Source: Sulfuritalea sp.
Lineage (GTDB): Bacteria > Pseudomonadota > Gammaproteobacteria > Burkholderiales > Rhodocyclaceae
Length of the DNA: 48,177 nucleotides
Direction: 5' to 3'
Assembly: GCA_030696505.1 (NCBI GenBank)
Contig: JAUYSD010000056.1
Location: 1-48,177, forward strand
Positions 1 to 9,529 of this stretch are shown here, one piece after another; position 1 is the first letter of the stretch; each line of letters starts with the position of its first letter. The translations under genes and the position numbers were made by a program. The notes beneath the pieces were generated by a model. The model searched no databases and was not told where the DNA came from. It was given only the letters and a program-made list of their open reading frames with translations.

Positions 1-96
1 AGGACGGGAGGGGCGGGCCCATTTGCCAGCCCGCCGCGTATCGAAAGCGCGATATTCCATGTTGCGAGGTGGCTGATCGAAGGCATGAGCGTTAGG

Positions 97-1203
97 TCAG
101 AACAATATCACGCCGCGTGCATTGCGCCCCTCGGCGAGGTCGGCGAAGGCCTGCGGCGCTTCCTCGATGCCGTAGGTGCGCGTGATCAGTTCATCGAGCT
201 TGAGTTTGCCGCTGCGGTAGAGGCCGATCAGGCGCGGGAAGTCCTGCTGCGGGCGGGCCGAGCCGAAGTAGCTGCCTTTCAGCGTCTTCTCTTCGAAGGT
301 CAAGGTCGCGGTGCGGATCGTGGTCGTGTCCTTGGGGCCGGCGACGCCGACCACCACCGCCGTGCCGCCCTTGCGCAGGCAGCCGTAAGCTTGCGCCGCG
401 ACCTCGCCGAAGCCGACGCATTCGAAGGCGTAGTCGGCGCCGCCCTCGGTCAGCTTCTTCAGGGCCTTGACGATGTTCTCCTCGTTCTTCGGATTCGCCG
501 TGTGCGTCGCGCCGAACTGTTTCGCCATTTCCAGCTTGGCATCGGAGGTATCGACCGCGACGATGATGCGCGCGCCGGCGATGGCGCAGCCCTGGATCGC
601 ATTGAGGCCGACGCCGCCGCAGCCGAAGACCACGGCCGCCGAGCCCGGCTCGACTTTCGCCGTGTTGACCGCGGCGCCGACCCCGGTCATCACGCCGCAG
701 CCGATCAGTGCGGCCTTGTCGAGCGGCATTGCGGCGTCGATTTTCACCACGTTGTCGACGTGCAGCGTGGCGTACTCGGCCATCACGCCGCAGCCGGAGA
801 AAATGTTGAGCGGCTTGCCGGCGGCATCCTTGAAGCGCGTCGTGCCGTCGGGCAGCGTGAAGCCGGCCTTGGCGGCCTGGTCGCAGAGCTGCGGGCGGCC
901 GGTCTGGCAGTAGCGGCATTTGCCGCACATGCTGACGAAGGAGCTGACCACATGATCGCCCAGCGCGAAGCCGCTGACGCCTTCGCCGACCGCGACGATG
1001 CTGCCGGCGCCTTCGTGGCCCAGCACCACCGGCGGCGGCAGCGGCAGCGTGCCGTTGGTGGCGGACAGGTCGCTGTGGCAGACGCCGCAGGCAGCGAGCT
1101 TGATCATCACTTCGCCGCGCTGCGGCGCATCGACGCTGACGGTTTCGACGACGACGGGTTTGCCGACTTCGCGGCAAATGACGGCACGGGCTTGCTGGGT
1201 CAT
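97..1203 (-). CDS. Zn-dependent alcohol dehydrogenase
   Basis: 368 aa ORF with GHEGAGSIVAVGEGV, catalytic-Zn motif CGVCHSD, structural-Zn cysteines CGKCRYCQTGRPQLC, and Rossmann GCGGVGLNAIQG. Confidence 0.93.
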   Translation of the reverse strand: MTQQARAVICREVGKPVVVETVSVDAPQRGEVMIKLAACGVCHSDLSATNGTLPLPPPVVLGHEGAGSIVAVGEGVSGFALGDHVVSSFVSMCGKCRYCQTGRPQLCDQAAKAGFTLPDGTTRFKDAAGKPLNIFSGCGVMAEYATLHVDNVVKIDAAMPLDKAALIGCGVMTGVGAAVNTAKVEPGSAAVVFGCGGVGLNAIQGCAIAGARIIVAVDTSDAKLEMAKQFGATHTANPKNEENIVKALKKLTEGGADYAFECVGFGEVAAQAYGCLRKGGTAVVVGVAGPKDTTTIRTATLTFEEKTLKGSYFGSARPQQDFPRLIGLYRSGKLKLDELITRTYGIEEAPQAFADLAEGRNARGVILF

Positions 1204-1242
1204 GATGGTTTCCTCGCTGAAAAAGTGAACAGGCAGATGGAA

Positions 1243-2037
1243 CTATTCCTTGTACCAGACCAGTTGCTGGGTGGTGGCGAGCAGTGTGCCGTCGCTGCTC
1301 CAGACGTGGCCGTGGTGGTCGAAGTGGCCATCGCTGAAGGCCTGGGCCTGGGCCACGGCGAGCAGCGGCGCAGCGCCCTGGCGGCTCAGTGCTTCTTCAC
1401 CGGCATGGAAGTAGATGTTGATCGAGACCGTACCGATCGGCACGAAATCCGGGCGGCGCAGGAAGATGCGCGGCAGGAAGGAATCGCACAGCGCGGTCAG
1501 TGAGGCGAAGTCGAGCGGGCGCGGCGGATTGTCGGCGACCCAGACCTGGGAGAGGCTGTCTTCATTCACGGCGAAGGGCTTGCCGCGCACGATGCGGAAC
1601 TCATAACGCTGGAGAAAGCCCGTGGCCTTGCGCGGCGGCGCGACTTCGCATTGTTCGGCCGGCGGCACGGCCGGCGCCGTGGCTTCGACCAGGCTCCAGG
1701 TTTCGCGGCGCAGGGCGCAGATGGCGATGGCCTGGGCCAGCACGCGGCCGGCCTGCGAGAGGCGGATCGCCCAGTGCTGGCTGTTGCGGTTGGCGCGCAC
1801 CAGTTCGGTGTCGATGGCGAACTCGCCGGCCGCGATCGGCGCCAGGAAATTCAGCGTGAAGGCCAGCGGCGTGCCGCGCCGTTCGGGATGGTCGAGCATG
1901 GCCTGCATCATGGCGCCGGCCGTGACGCCGCCATAGGGGCTGACCATGTTCCAGTAGTCCTCGCTGGTGCGGCCCAGCCAGCGGTCGGGCGGCTCGTGCG
2001 TCAGCGCGATGGCGGTGTCGAAGGGATGCGGATTCAC
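1243..2037 (-). CDS. acyl-CoA thioesterase-like (TesB-type hotdog) protein
   Basis: ORF track gives 1243..2325, but the part upstream of the GTG at 2035-2037 (VNPHPFDTAIALTHEPPDRW...) is dispersed-repeat sequence; hotdog-like SPYGGVTAGAMMQAML. Confidence 0.75.
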   Translation of the reverse strand: MNPHPFDTAIALTHEPPDRWLGRTSEDYWNMVSPYGGVTAGAMMQAMLDHPERRGTPLAFTLNFLAPIAAGEFAIDTELVRANRNSQHWAIRLSQAGRVLAQAIAICALRRETWSLVEATAPAVPPAEQCEVAPPRKATGFLQRYEFRIVRGKPFAVNEDSLSQVWVADNPPRPLDFASLTALCDSFLPRIFLRRPDFVPIGTVSINIYFHAGEEALSRQGAAPLLAVAQAQAFSDGHFDHHGHVWSSDGTLLATTQQLVWYKE

Positions 2038-2055
2038 TGGACGGCTCTCCCCCCG

Positions 2056-2151
2056 GCCCCCTCGCCGAGCGAGGGGGTGACAATGGTTCGCCGCTGCGCG
2101 GCTCCGTGTGATGACTGGCGCCTCTTCGGGCGGCCGTGCGGGGCGCTCATG
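2056..2151. repeat. dispersed intergenic repeat family 1, copy A
   Basis: GCCCCCTCGCCGAGCGAGGGGGTGACAATGGTTCGCCGCTGCGCGGCTCCGTGTGATGACTGGCGCC...GCGCTCATG; nearly identical to 22341-22436 (about 3 mismatches). Confidence 0.93.
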
Positions 2152-2152
2152 C

Positions 2153-3631
2153 TCATATCTTGCGCGAACGGCCGCTCCAGTAAGCATCGCGGATCTTGCG
2201 CTTCTGCAGCTTGCCGTTGTCGTCGCGCGGCAGCGCCGCAACGATGTCGATGCGGCGCGGCACCTTGTAGCCGGCGATGCGTTCGCTGAGCGCCATGCGG
2301 ATGGTCTCTGCATCCAGCGTGGCACCGGCTTCGGCCACCACCTGCGCTGCCAGCGACTCGCCGAATTCGTCGTCGGGGATGCCGACCACGGCGCAGTCGG
2401 CGACGCCGGGCAGGGTGATCAGCACATGCTCGATCTCGGCCGGGTAGATGTTCACGCCGCCAGAGATCACCATGTCCGCGGCACGATCGCAGACGAAGAG
2501 GAAGCCCTCGGCGTCCACGTAGCCCATGTCGCCGACGCTGATCAGTCCGTCGCGCTCGATGGCGCGGCGCGCGGCCTCGTTGCCGTGGTAGCTGAAGTCG
2601 GAATAGGCCGGCTGGTGCGCATAGATGGTGCCGATTTCGCCGTTGGGCAGGGCATGGCCGTTGTCATCGAAGATGCGGATTTCGGCGCGACCGAGCGCCT
2701 TGCCGGCGCTGCCGGGTTTGCGCGCCGCATCCTGCGGGCGCATCACGGTGATGTAGCCGGTTTCGCTCGACGCATAGGCCTCATGGATCACCGGGCCGAG
2801 CCATTCGATCATGGCGCGCTTGACCTCGGGCGCGCAGGGCGAGCCGGTCGAGGCGACGAACTTGAGCGAGGACAGGTCGTAGCGCGAGCGGACTTCGGCC
2901 GGCAGGCGCAAGAGGCGCACGTACATCGTCGGCACCAGGTAGGCGGTGTCGATGCGGTGGCGCGCGATCAGGGCCAGCGTGGCCTCGGCGTCGAATTTTT
3001 CCTCCAGTACGAACAGCGAACCCTGCAGCAGCGATTGCTGGGCGAAGGAACTCGGTGCGCTGTGATAGAGCGGCGCGGAGACCAGGCTGCGCACGCCGGG
3101 GTAGATGCCCAGTGCATCCTTCACGACCTGTGCGGCCAGGGCCTGCTGCTCCGCCGTCGGCGGCAGGCGGCGCACGCCCTTGGGCCGGCCGGTGGTGCCC
3201 GAGGTGTAGGCCATGTGGCCGCGCGGCGTGCGCGGCGGCCCGGCGTAAGGCGCCTGCGCGGCGAGCCAGGATTCGAAAGCGCCGGCGACGGGGTCCGGGT
3301 CGACGACGATCACCTGCACCCCGGCCGGAATCGCACCGGCGATGGCGGCCAGCAGGTCGGGCCGGATGAACAGCACTGTCGCACCGCAGTCATTGAGGAT
3401 GAAGCCGGCCTCGTCGCGCTTGAAGTGCCAGTTGATCTGGCAGTAATAGGCGCCGGCAATGCGGCAGCCCTGGATGATGTCGACGTAGGCCGGATGGTTC
3501 TTCAGCATCACGGCGACGGTGCCGCCATCCTCGACGCCGAGGCGGGCCAGCGCGCCGGCCAGGCGTGCGGCGCGCGCATCGATTTCGGCGCCGCTGCGTT
3601 CGACCGCGCCGCAGACCAGCGTCGCCGTCAT
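2153..3631 (-). CDS. AMP-dependent acyl-CoA synthetase/ligase
   Basis: YTSGTTGRPKGV, YASSETGYITV, GDMGYVDAEGFLFVCDRAADMVISGGVNIYPAEIE, GKLQKRKIRD; ATG at 3629-3631 overlaps the upstream stop (ATGA). Confidence 0.92.
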   Translation of the reverse strand: MTATLVCGAVERSGAEIDARAARLAGALARLGVEDGGTVAVMLKNHPAYVDIIQGCRIAGAYYCQINWHFKRDEAGFILNDCGATVLFIRPDLLAAIAGAIPAGVQVIVVDPDPVAGAFESWLAAQAPYAGPPRTPRGHMAYTSGTTGRPKGVRRLPPTAEQQALAAQVVKDALGIYPGVRSLVSAPLYHSAPSSFAQQSLLQGSLFVLEEKFDAEATLALIARHRIDTAYLVPTMYVRLLRLPAEVRSRYDLSSLKFVASTGSPCAPEVKRAMIEWLGPVIHEAYASSETGYITVMRPQDAARKPGSAGKALGRAEIRIFDDNGHALPNGEIGTIYAHQPAYSDFSYHGNEAARRAIERDGLISVGDMGYVDAEGFLFVCDRAADMVISGGVNIYPAEIEHVLITLPGVADCAVVGIPDDEFGESLAAQVVAEAGATLDAETIRMALSERIAGYKVPRRIDIVAALPRDDNGKLQKRKIRDAYWSGRSRKI

Positions 3632-4734
3632 GCGGCGCGGGACGCCTGTGACAAATGCGCGGCGAAGCGCTGCAGGTGAAAATCGGTGTCGCCGAATGTC
3701 ATTTCGATGGCGGTCAGGCGCTTGAACCAGTGGCTCAGGATCAGCTCGTCGGTCATGCCCATCCCGCCGTGCAGTTGCACCGCGTTTTGTGCGATGAAGC
3801 GGCAGGCCTGGCCTATGGTCACCTTGGCGGCCGAGAGCGTGCGCTGGCGTGCCGCCTGATTCTTCTCGGTGCAATGCATGGCGGCAAGATAGCTCATCGA
3901 GCGCGCCTGTTCCAGATGCAGCAGCATGTCCGCCATGCGGTGCTGCAGCGCCTGGAAGCGGCCGATGGGCTGGCCGAACTGCTGACGCGTCTTGAGGTAG
4001 TCGGTGGTGGCGGCGATGGTCGCGTCCATGATGCCGACCGCCTCGGCGCACAGCGCGGCGAGGCCGATGTCGAGCGCCGCATCGATCGCTTCCAGCGTCG
4101 CATCGTGCGTGCCGGCGTCCAGCCGCATCGCCGGCGCATTGCTCAGCACCAGATCCGCGGCGCGCTGGCCGTCGAGCGTCTGGTAGTCGCGCAGCTGCAC
4201 GCCCTCGGCGCCCGAGATCACGGCGAAAAGCCCCATCTCGCCGCGCGCGGTGCGTGCCGAGACCAGCAGCAGGTCGGCGCAGCCGCCGTGGGCGACCACG
4301 GCCTTGCGCCCCGACAGATTGCCGCCGATTTCCGTGACCAGCTCGCGGCGCGCATCGGCATGGGCGAGCACGACAATGGATTCGCCGGTGGCGATGTTTG
4401 GCAGCCACTCTTCCTGAAAGTTGGCGCTGGCGACACGGCGAATCAGCGCCGGTGCGATCACCGCGCCGGCCAGATAGGGCTCCAGCAGCAGGCCGGCGCC
4501 GAAAGCGCCCATCACCAGCCCGGTTTCCTGCGGTCCATAGCCGAGCCCGCCGTAATCCTCGTCGATGTTGAGCGCCAGCACGCCGAGGTCGGCCAGTCCC
4601 TGCCAGACCTCGCGGCTCCAGCCGGGTTCGGCATCGCGGATGGCGCGGCGCTTCTCGAAGCCGTAGTCCCTGGCGATGAAGCGCTGCACCGTATCGGCCA
4701 GCGCGCGCTGGTCTTCGTTGAAGTCGAAGTTCAT
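3628..4734 (-). CDS. acyl-CoA dehydrogenase, small-subunit type (pimeloyl-CoA DH PimD-like)
   Basis: 368 aa; AEAVGIMDATIAATTDYLKTRQQFGQPIGRFQALQHRMADM and QLHGGMGMTDE. Confidence 0.88.
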   Translation of the reverse strand: MNFDFNEDQRALADTVQRFIARDYGFEKRRAIRDAEPGWSREVWQGLADLGVLALNIDEDYGGLGYGPQETGLVMGAFGAGLLLEPYLAGAVIAPALIRRVASANFQEEWLPNIATGESIVVLAHADARRELVTEIGGNLSGRKAVVAHGGCADLLLVSARTARGEMGLFAVISGAEGVQLRDYQTLDGQRAADLVLSNAPAMRLDAGTHDATLEAIDAALDIGLAALCAEAVGIMDATIAATTDYLKTRQQFGQPIGRFQALQHRMADMLLHLEQARSMSYLAAMHCTEKNQAARQRTLSAAKVTIGQACRFIAQNAVQLHGGMGMTDELILSHWFKRLTAIEMTFGDTDFHLQRFAAHLSQASRAA

Positions 4735-4744
4735 GCCTGGTTCC

Positions 4745-5911
4745 TCACAGCCCCAGGATCATCTGCGAGATGATGTTCTTCTGGATTTCGTTGGAGCCGC
4801 CGAAGATCGACAGCTTGCGCAGATTGCAGTAGCCGGCGCCGAGGTTGGCGGCGTAGTCCGGGCCGACGTCCTGCTGGCCGAAGGGCAGGGCGTAGGGACC
4901 GACGGCCTGCATCATGAGTTCGGCGATGGCTTGCTGGATTTCCGTGCCCTTGATCTTGAGGATCGAGGCTTCCGGGCCCGGCGCCTGCTTCGCCCGTTCC
5001 GCAGACAGCACGCGCAGATTGGTGATTTCGAGCGCCATCAGGTCGATCTCGACCTGTGCCACGCGCGCCGCGAACAGCGCATCGGCCAACCTCCCCTCGG
5101 CTTCGGCGATGCGTTTCAAGCGCGCCAGCTCGCGCTTGGCGATGCCGATGCCGGCGATGTTGGTGCGTTCGTGGCCGAGCAGGAATTTGGCGTAGGTCCA
5201 GCCCTTGTTTTCCTCGCCGATCAGGTTCGCCGCCGGTACCCTGACCTCTTCGAGCCAGACTTCGTTTACTTCGTGCGCGCCGTCCAGGGTGATGATCGGA
5301 CGCACCGTGACGCCCGGCGATTTCATGTCGATCAGCAGGAAGGAAATCCCGCTTTGCTTTTTCGCCGCGGGGTCGGTGCGGACCAGGCAGAAAATCCAGT
5401 CGGCGTACTGGCCCAGCGTGGTCCAGGTTTTCTGACCGTTGACGATGTAGTGATCGCCTTCAGTCGAGTTAACCCTTACCGCCCGCGTTTTCACCGAGGC
5501 GAGGTCGGAACCCGCGCCGGGTTCGGAATAACCCTGGCACCACCATTCCTCGCCGGCCATGATTCTGGGCAGGAATCTGGCTTGCTGCGCCGGCGTGCCG
5601 AAGGCCATCAGCACCGGCGCGATCATCTTGAGGCCGAAGGAAATCAGCCGCGGCGCACCGGCGGCGGCGCATTCCTCCTCGAAGATGTACTGCTCGGTCG
5701 GCGTCCAGCCGGGGCCGCCGAACTCCCTGGGCCAGCCGGGGCCGCCCCAGTCGCGCTGGTGCAGGGTGCGCTGCCAGAGTATGTGGTCGTCGCGATTCAG
5801 ATGCACGCCGTTCATCACCTTGTCGCGGATGTGCGCAGGCAGTTTTTCGCTGACGAAGTTGCGGACTTCGGTGCGGAAGGCGCTTTCTTCGGGACTGAAG
5901 TTCAGATCCAT
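4745..5911 (-). CDS. acyl-CoA dehydrogenase, large-subunit type (PimC-like)
   Basis: 388 aa; WCQGYSEPGAGSDLAS, NGQKTWTTLGQYADWIFCLVRTD, FGGSNEIQKNIISQMILGL. Confidence 0.92.
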   Translation of the reverse strand: MDLNFSPEESAFRTEVRNFVSEKLPAHIRDKVMNGVHLNRDDHILWQRTLHQRDWGGPGWPREFGGPGWTPTEQYIFEEECAAAGAPRLISFGLKMIAPVLMAFGTPAQQARFLPRIMAGEEWWCQGYSEPGAGSDLASVKTRAVRVNSTEGDHYIVNGQKTWTTLGQYADWIFCLVRTDPAAKKQSGISFLLIDMKSPGVTVRPIITLDGAHEVNEVWLEEVRVPAANLIGEENKGWTYAKFLLGHERTNIAGIGIAKRELARLKRIAEAEGRLADALFAARVAQVEIDLMALEITNLRVLSAERAKQAPGPEASILKIKGTEIQQAIAELMMQAVGPYALPFGQQDVGPDYAANLGAGYCNLRKLSIFGGSNEIQKNIISQMILGL

Positions 5912-6011
5912 GGGCTGGCCCTATTCCGGCGCGATGCCGAGCGGCACGCTGGTGCGGGCGAATTGCAGGAGTTCGGCGCTCGACATGTGGTTTCTTGAAA
6001 GAACTGCATAG

Positions 6012-6026
6012 CGGAACTAAGTTCTG
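6012..6026. promoter_or_regulatory. candidate operator palindrome in the divergent acyl-CoA DH / MFS intergenic region
   Basis: CGGAACTAAGTTCTG, an interrupted GGAAC-N3-GTTCt dyad between divergent genes; an IclR regulator lies at 8626. Confidence 0.25.
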
Positions 6027-6219
6027 TTAAATAAGGCATGATGCGGATTCTTCCCGTGAGCGCAAAAAAAGTCAATGATTCCCGTCAATCTGCTTACTTA
6101 TGCCCTATGACAGGGGCTGCGGAGCATGCCGACGGACCCGCCACGGCTTGACGCAGATTTGAATGCTGTGCCACTATCCGGAACAAGATACTGAATATGG
6201 AACCTCTTTCTCAGCATTC

Positions 6220-7653
6220 ATGAGCGCCGAAACCGAAGCCCGGCAGCGAGAAGTTGCGGCGATGTTCGCCCGCCACGGTCCCGGCTACCGCTGGTGGGTG
6301 GTGGTCACGGTGATGCTCGGCACGGTCTCGGCGATCATGGAAGCCACCGTGGTGAATGTCGCTCTGCCGGAAATCATTCGCGCCTTCCATGTCGGCCACG
6401 ACCAGGTGCAGCTCCTGTCCACCGGCTTTCTGGCCGCCACCACGGCCTCGATGCTGGTCGCCACCTGGGCCATGCAGCGTTTCGGCCTGCGCCGCACCTA
6501 TGTCGTCGCACTGCTGCTGCTGGTCATGTTTTCCATCCTTGCCACGCTGACCGATCGCTTCGAACTGCTGGCGCTGTGCCGCATCGGCCAGGGCAGCATC
6601 GCCGGCCTGATCCAGCCGCTGGCCATGGTGGCGATCATCGACGTCTTTCCGGTGCACGAACGCGGCCGGGCGATGGGCGCCTACGGCCTCGGCATCGTCC
6701 TCTCGCCGGCTGTGGGGCCGGTGGCGGGCGGATTGCTGGTCGATCACTTCGGCTGGCGCGCGGTGTTCCTCGTCACGGTGCCGCTGTGCCTGGCGGCGAT
6801 TGCGCTGGCGCCGCGTTTCGTCGTCCCCGGCCGTCCGCTGCCGGGAGCCCACAAGCGCCCCTTCGATGCGATCGGCATGGTGCTGGTGGTGGCCGCGCTG
6901 TGCGCCGTCCTCGGCGGCCTGGCGGCGCTGATCCGGGCGCCGTGGGCAGGCGCCGCAGGGCTTGCGCTGGGCGCGGCGCTGGCCTATGGCTTCGTCGTCT
7001 GGGAACGCAACACCCTGCATCCGCTGCTGGATTTCCGCATCTTTCGCGAACCGGGATTCACCGCGGCGGTGCTGGTGGCCGCGGCCTATGGCGTCGGCAT
7101 TTACGGCTCGACCTATCTGGCGCCGATCTTCGCCCAGATCGGCGCCGGCTTTTCGGCCTACGAAGCGGGTGTCATGCTGCTGCCGGGCGGCGCCGTGCTG
7201 GCCGTGGTGCTGCTGCTCTCGGGACGGCTGGCCGATCGCTTTCCGCCGCACCGGGTGGCGATGGCGGGGCTGGCCTTCTTCGCCGTCGCGGCCATCCTGA
7301 TGGGATTTTCCTCGCGGGCCACGGGCTTCTGGCTGCTGGCCCTGTGGGTTGCGATCGGCCGCGTCGGCCTCGGCCTGATCATCCCGGGGCTCAACGCCGG
7401 CGCCTTGCGCCTGCTGCCCCACGGCACCGAGGCCGCCGGTTCGGCTTCGATCAATTTCTTTCGCCAGCTCGGCGGTGCGCTGGGCGTGACCTTGCTGGCC
7501 TTGTTCCTCGAAGCTCGCGAGCGTCAGCTGGATGCCGTGCACGGCTTGCAGCCGATGCAGGAAGGCTTCTTCCTGATCGCCTTCGTCTATTGCCTCGCCC
7601 TGATTCCCGCCGGCCTGATGACCGGCCGCACCCGGCGCCCCCAATCCGTTTAG
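6220..7653 (+). CDS. MFS drug-resistance-type (DHA2/EmrB-QacA) transporter
   Basis: Many hydrophobic segments; ATVVNVALPEI, GWRAVFLVTVP; start at MSAETEAR (ORF extends to 6163). Confidence 0.9.
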   Translation: MSAETEARQREVAAMFARHGPGYRWWVVVTVMLGTVSAIMEATVVNVALPEIIRAFHVGHDQVQLLSTGFLAATTASMLVATWAMQRFGLRRTYVVALLLLVMFSILATLTDRFELLALCRIGQGSIAGLIQPLAMVAIIDVFPVHERGRAMGAYGLGIVLSPAVGPVAGGLLVDHFGWRAVFLVTVPLCLAAIALAPRFVVPGRPLPGAHKRPFDAIGMVLVVAALCAVLGGLAALIRAPWAGAAGLALGAALAYGFVVWERNTLHPLLDFRIFREPGFTAAVLVAAAYGVGIYGSTYLAPIFAQIGAGFSAYEAGVMLLPGGAVLAVVLLLSGRLADRFPPHRVAMAGLAFFAVAAILMGFSSRATGFWLLALWVAIGRVGLGLIIPGLNAGALRLLPHGTEAAGSASINFFRQLGGALGVTLLALFLEARERQLDAVHGLQPMQEGFFLIAFVYCLALIPAGLMTGRTRRPQSV

Positions 7654-7661
7654 GAGAACCC

Positions 7662-8624
7662 ATGTCCCTGCCCAAAGTCCTGCAAGACAATCTCGCGCTG
7701 CCGGTGATCGGGGCGCCGATGTTCATCGTCTCCCAGCCGCCGCTGGTGCTGGCGCAATGCCTGGCCGGCATCGTCGGTTCCTTCCCGGCCTTGAACGCGC
7801 GGCCGAAGGAAAGCCTCGACCAATGGCTGACCCTGCTCAGCGCGGAACTCGCCGCCGCGCGGCGCGCCGAACCCGGCCGCAAGATCGCGCCCTTCGCCGT
7901 GAACCAGATCGTGCATCACTCCAACGACCGGCTCGATCACGACATCGCGCTCTGCGTCAAGCATCGCGTGCCGATGATCATCACCAGCCTGCGCGCGCCG
8001 GGCGAGGTGGTCAAGGAAGTCCATGGCTACGGCGGCCTGGTGTTCCACGACGTGATCAACGTGCGCCATGCGCAGAAGGCGCTGGAGGCCGGCGTCGACG
8101 GCCTGATCCTGGTCGCGGCCGGCGCCGGCGGGCATGCCGGCATGCTCAGCCCTTTCGCCCTGGTGTCCGAGGTGCGGCGCTTCTGGGACGGACCGATCGC
8201 CCTGTCCGGCGCTATCGCGCGCGGCGAGCAGATACTCGCCGCGCAGGCCATGGGCGCCGATCTGGCCTACATCGGCACGCGCTTCATCCCGACGCCGGAA
8301 GCCAACGCGGTCGATGGCTACAAGCAGATGATCGTGGACAGCAGCGCGGCGGACGTCGTCTATACTCCCTACTTCACCGGCGTGCATGGCAATTACCTGC
8401 GCCCGAGCATCACGGCGCAGGGGCTCGACCCCGACAACCTGCCGCTGCGCGACAAGACCAGCATGAGCTTCGGCTCCGACCGCACCAAGGCCTGGCGCGA
8501 CATCTGGGGCGTCGGCCAGGGCATTGGTTCGATCGACGAGATTCTTCCCGTAAATGAAGTAGTGGCGCGACTCGGACGCGAATACCGGGCCGCCCGAGAT
8601 GCGCTGTGCGCGCTGAAGGACTGA
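7662..8624 (+). CDS. nitronate monooxygenase / 2-nitropropane dioxygenase family
   Basis: PVIGAPMFIVSQPPLVLAQCLAGIVGSFPALNAR, GAGGHAGMLSPFAL, GADLAYIGTRFIPTPEA; ATG at 7662. Confidence 0.9.
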   Translation: MSLPKVLQDNLALPVIGAPMFIVSQPPLVLAQCLAGIVGSFPALNARPKESLDQWLTLLSAELAAARRAEPGRKIAPFAVNQIVHHSNDRLDHDIALCVKHRVPMIITSLRAPGEVVKEVHGYGGLVFHDVINVRHAQKALEAGVDGLILVAAGAGGHAGMLSPFALVSEVRRFWDGPIALSGAIARGEQILAAQAMGADLAYIGTRFIPTPEANAVDGYKQMIVDSSAADVVYTPYFTGVHGNYLRPSITAQGLDPDNLPLRDKTSMSFGSDRTKAWRDIWGVGQGIGSIDEILPVNEVVARLGREYRAARDALCALKD

Positions 8625-8625
8625 C

Positions 8626-9456
8626 ATGAACAAACAGATCAAGGTGGCTGCCGTTCCCGCCGCAGTCGTGGACAAGGCGGCCGGCAAGGAGGATCGCCAT
8701 TTCGTCACCGCGCTGGCGCGCGGGCTGTCGGTGCTTTCCTGCTTCAGTTCGGGCGAGAAGATGTTGGGCAACCTGGACATCGCCAAGCGCTGCAAGCTGC
8801 CCAAATCCACCGTTTCGCGCCTGACCTACACGCTGACCAAGCTCGGCTACCTGGTCTTCGTCGAAGAGACCGGCAAGTACCGGCTGGGCACCTCGACCCT
8901 GGCGCTGGGCAGCGCGATGCTGGCGCGGCTCGACGTGCGCGACCTGTCGCGGCCGCTGATGCAGGAACTCGCCGACTTCTCCAAGGCCATGGTCTCGCTT
9001 GGCAGCCGCGACCGTCTGTCGATGATCTACGTCGGCAATGCGCGCAGCACGGCGGCGCTGACGCTTTCGCTCGACGTCGGTTCGCGCATCCCGATCGCCA
9101 CCACGGCGATGGGCCGCGCCTACCTGGCGATGATTCCCGAGCGCGAACGCGAGGACATCATGGAGCGCGTCAAGGAGCTCGACGAGGTGGCCTGGCCGGC
9201 GATCCGTGCCGGCATCGAACGCGCGCTGCAGGAATACCGCGAGACCGGCTGCGTCAGCTCCTTCGGCGAATGGCAGTCCGATGTCAATGCCATCGCCGTG
9301 CCGCTGCGTCCCGGCGGCGGCCTGCCGCCGATGGCCATCAACTGCGGCGGCCCGGCGTTCACGCTGTCGAAGGAATTCCTGCTCGGCGAAGTGCGCCCGC
9401 GTTTGCTGATCCTGGTCAAGCAACTGGAGGCGTCGTTGGGCTTGCGCGGTTCGTGA
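8626..9456 (+). CDS. IclR-family transcriptional regulator
   Basis: ALARGLSVLSCFSSGEKMLGNLDIAKRCKLPKSTVSRLTYTLTKLGYL helix-turn-helix plus IclR effector domain. Confidence 0.92.
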   Translation: MNKQIKVAAVPAAVVDKAAGKEDRHFVTALARGLSVLSCFSSGEKMLGNLDIAKRCKLPKSTVSRLTYTLTKLGYLVFVEETGKYRLGTSTLALGSAMLARLDVRDLSRPLMQELADFSKAMVSLGSRDRLSMIYVGNARSTAALTLSLDVGSRIPIATTAMGRAYLAMIPEREREDIMERVKELDEVAWPAIRAGIERALQEYRETGCVSSFGEWQSDVNAIAVPLRPGGGLPPMAINCGGPAFTLSKEFLLGEVRPRLLILVKQLEASLGLRGS

Positions 9457-9529
9457 AGGCCGGATGTCGCGGCGGACAGCCCGGCGCCGGCTCGACCGGC
9501 AGGATCGCATTCCATCGGAGAAAGCGCAC

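Noticed and set aside
85-1503. 472-aa plus-strand ORF
   Set aside because: Antisense to the alcohol dehydrogenase and thioesterase; compositionally biased shadow frame.
2108-3679. 523-aa plus-strand ORF
   Set aside because: Antisense to the acyl-CoA ligase; its start lies in the dispersed repeat.
6294-7661. N-terminal part of the 776-aa ORF 6294..8624 fused to nitronate monooxygenase
   Set aside because: Out-of-frame overlap with the MFS gene; the monooxygenase has its own start (MSLPKVLQ) at 7662 with AGGAGA upstream.
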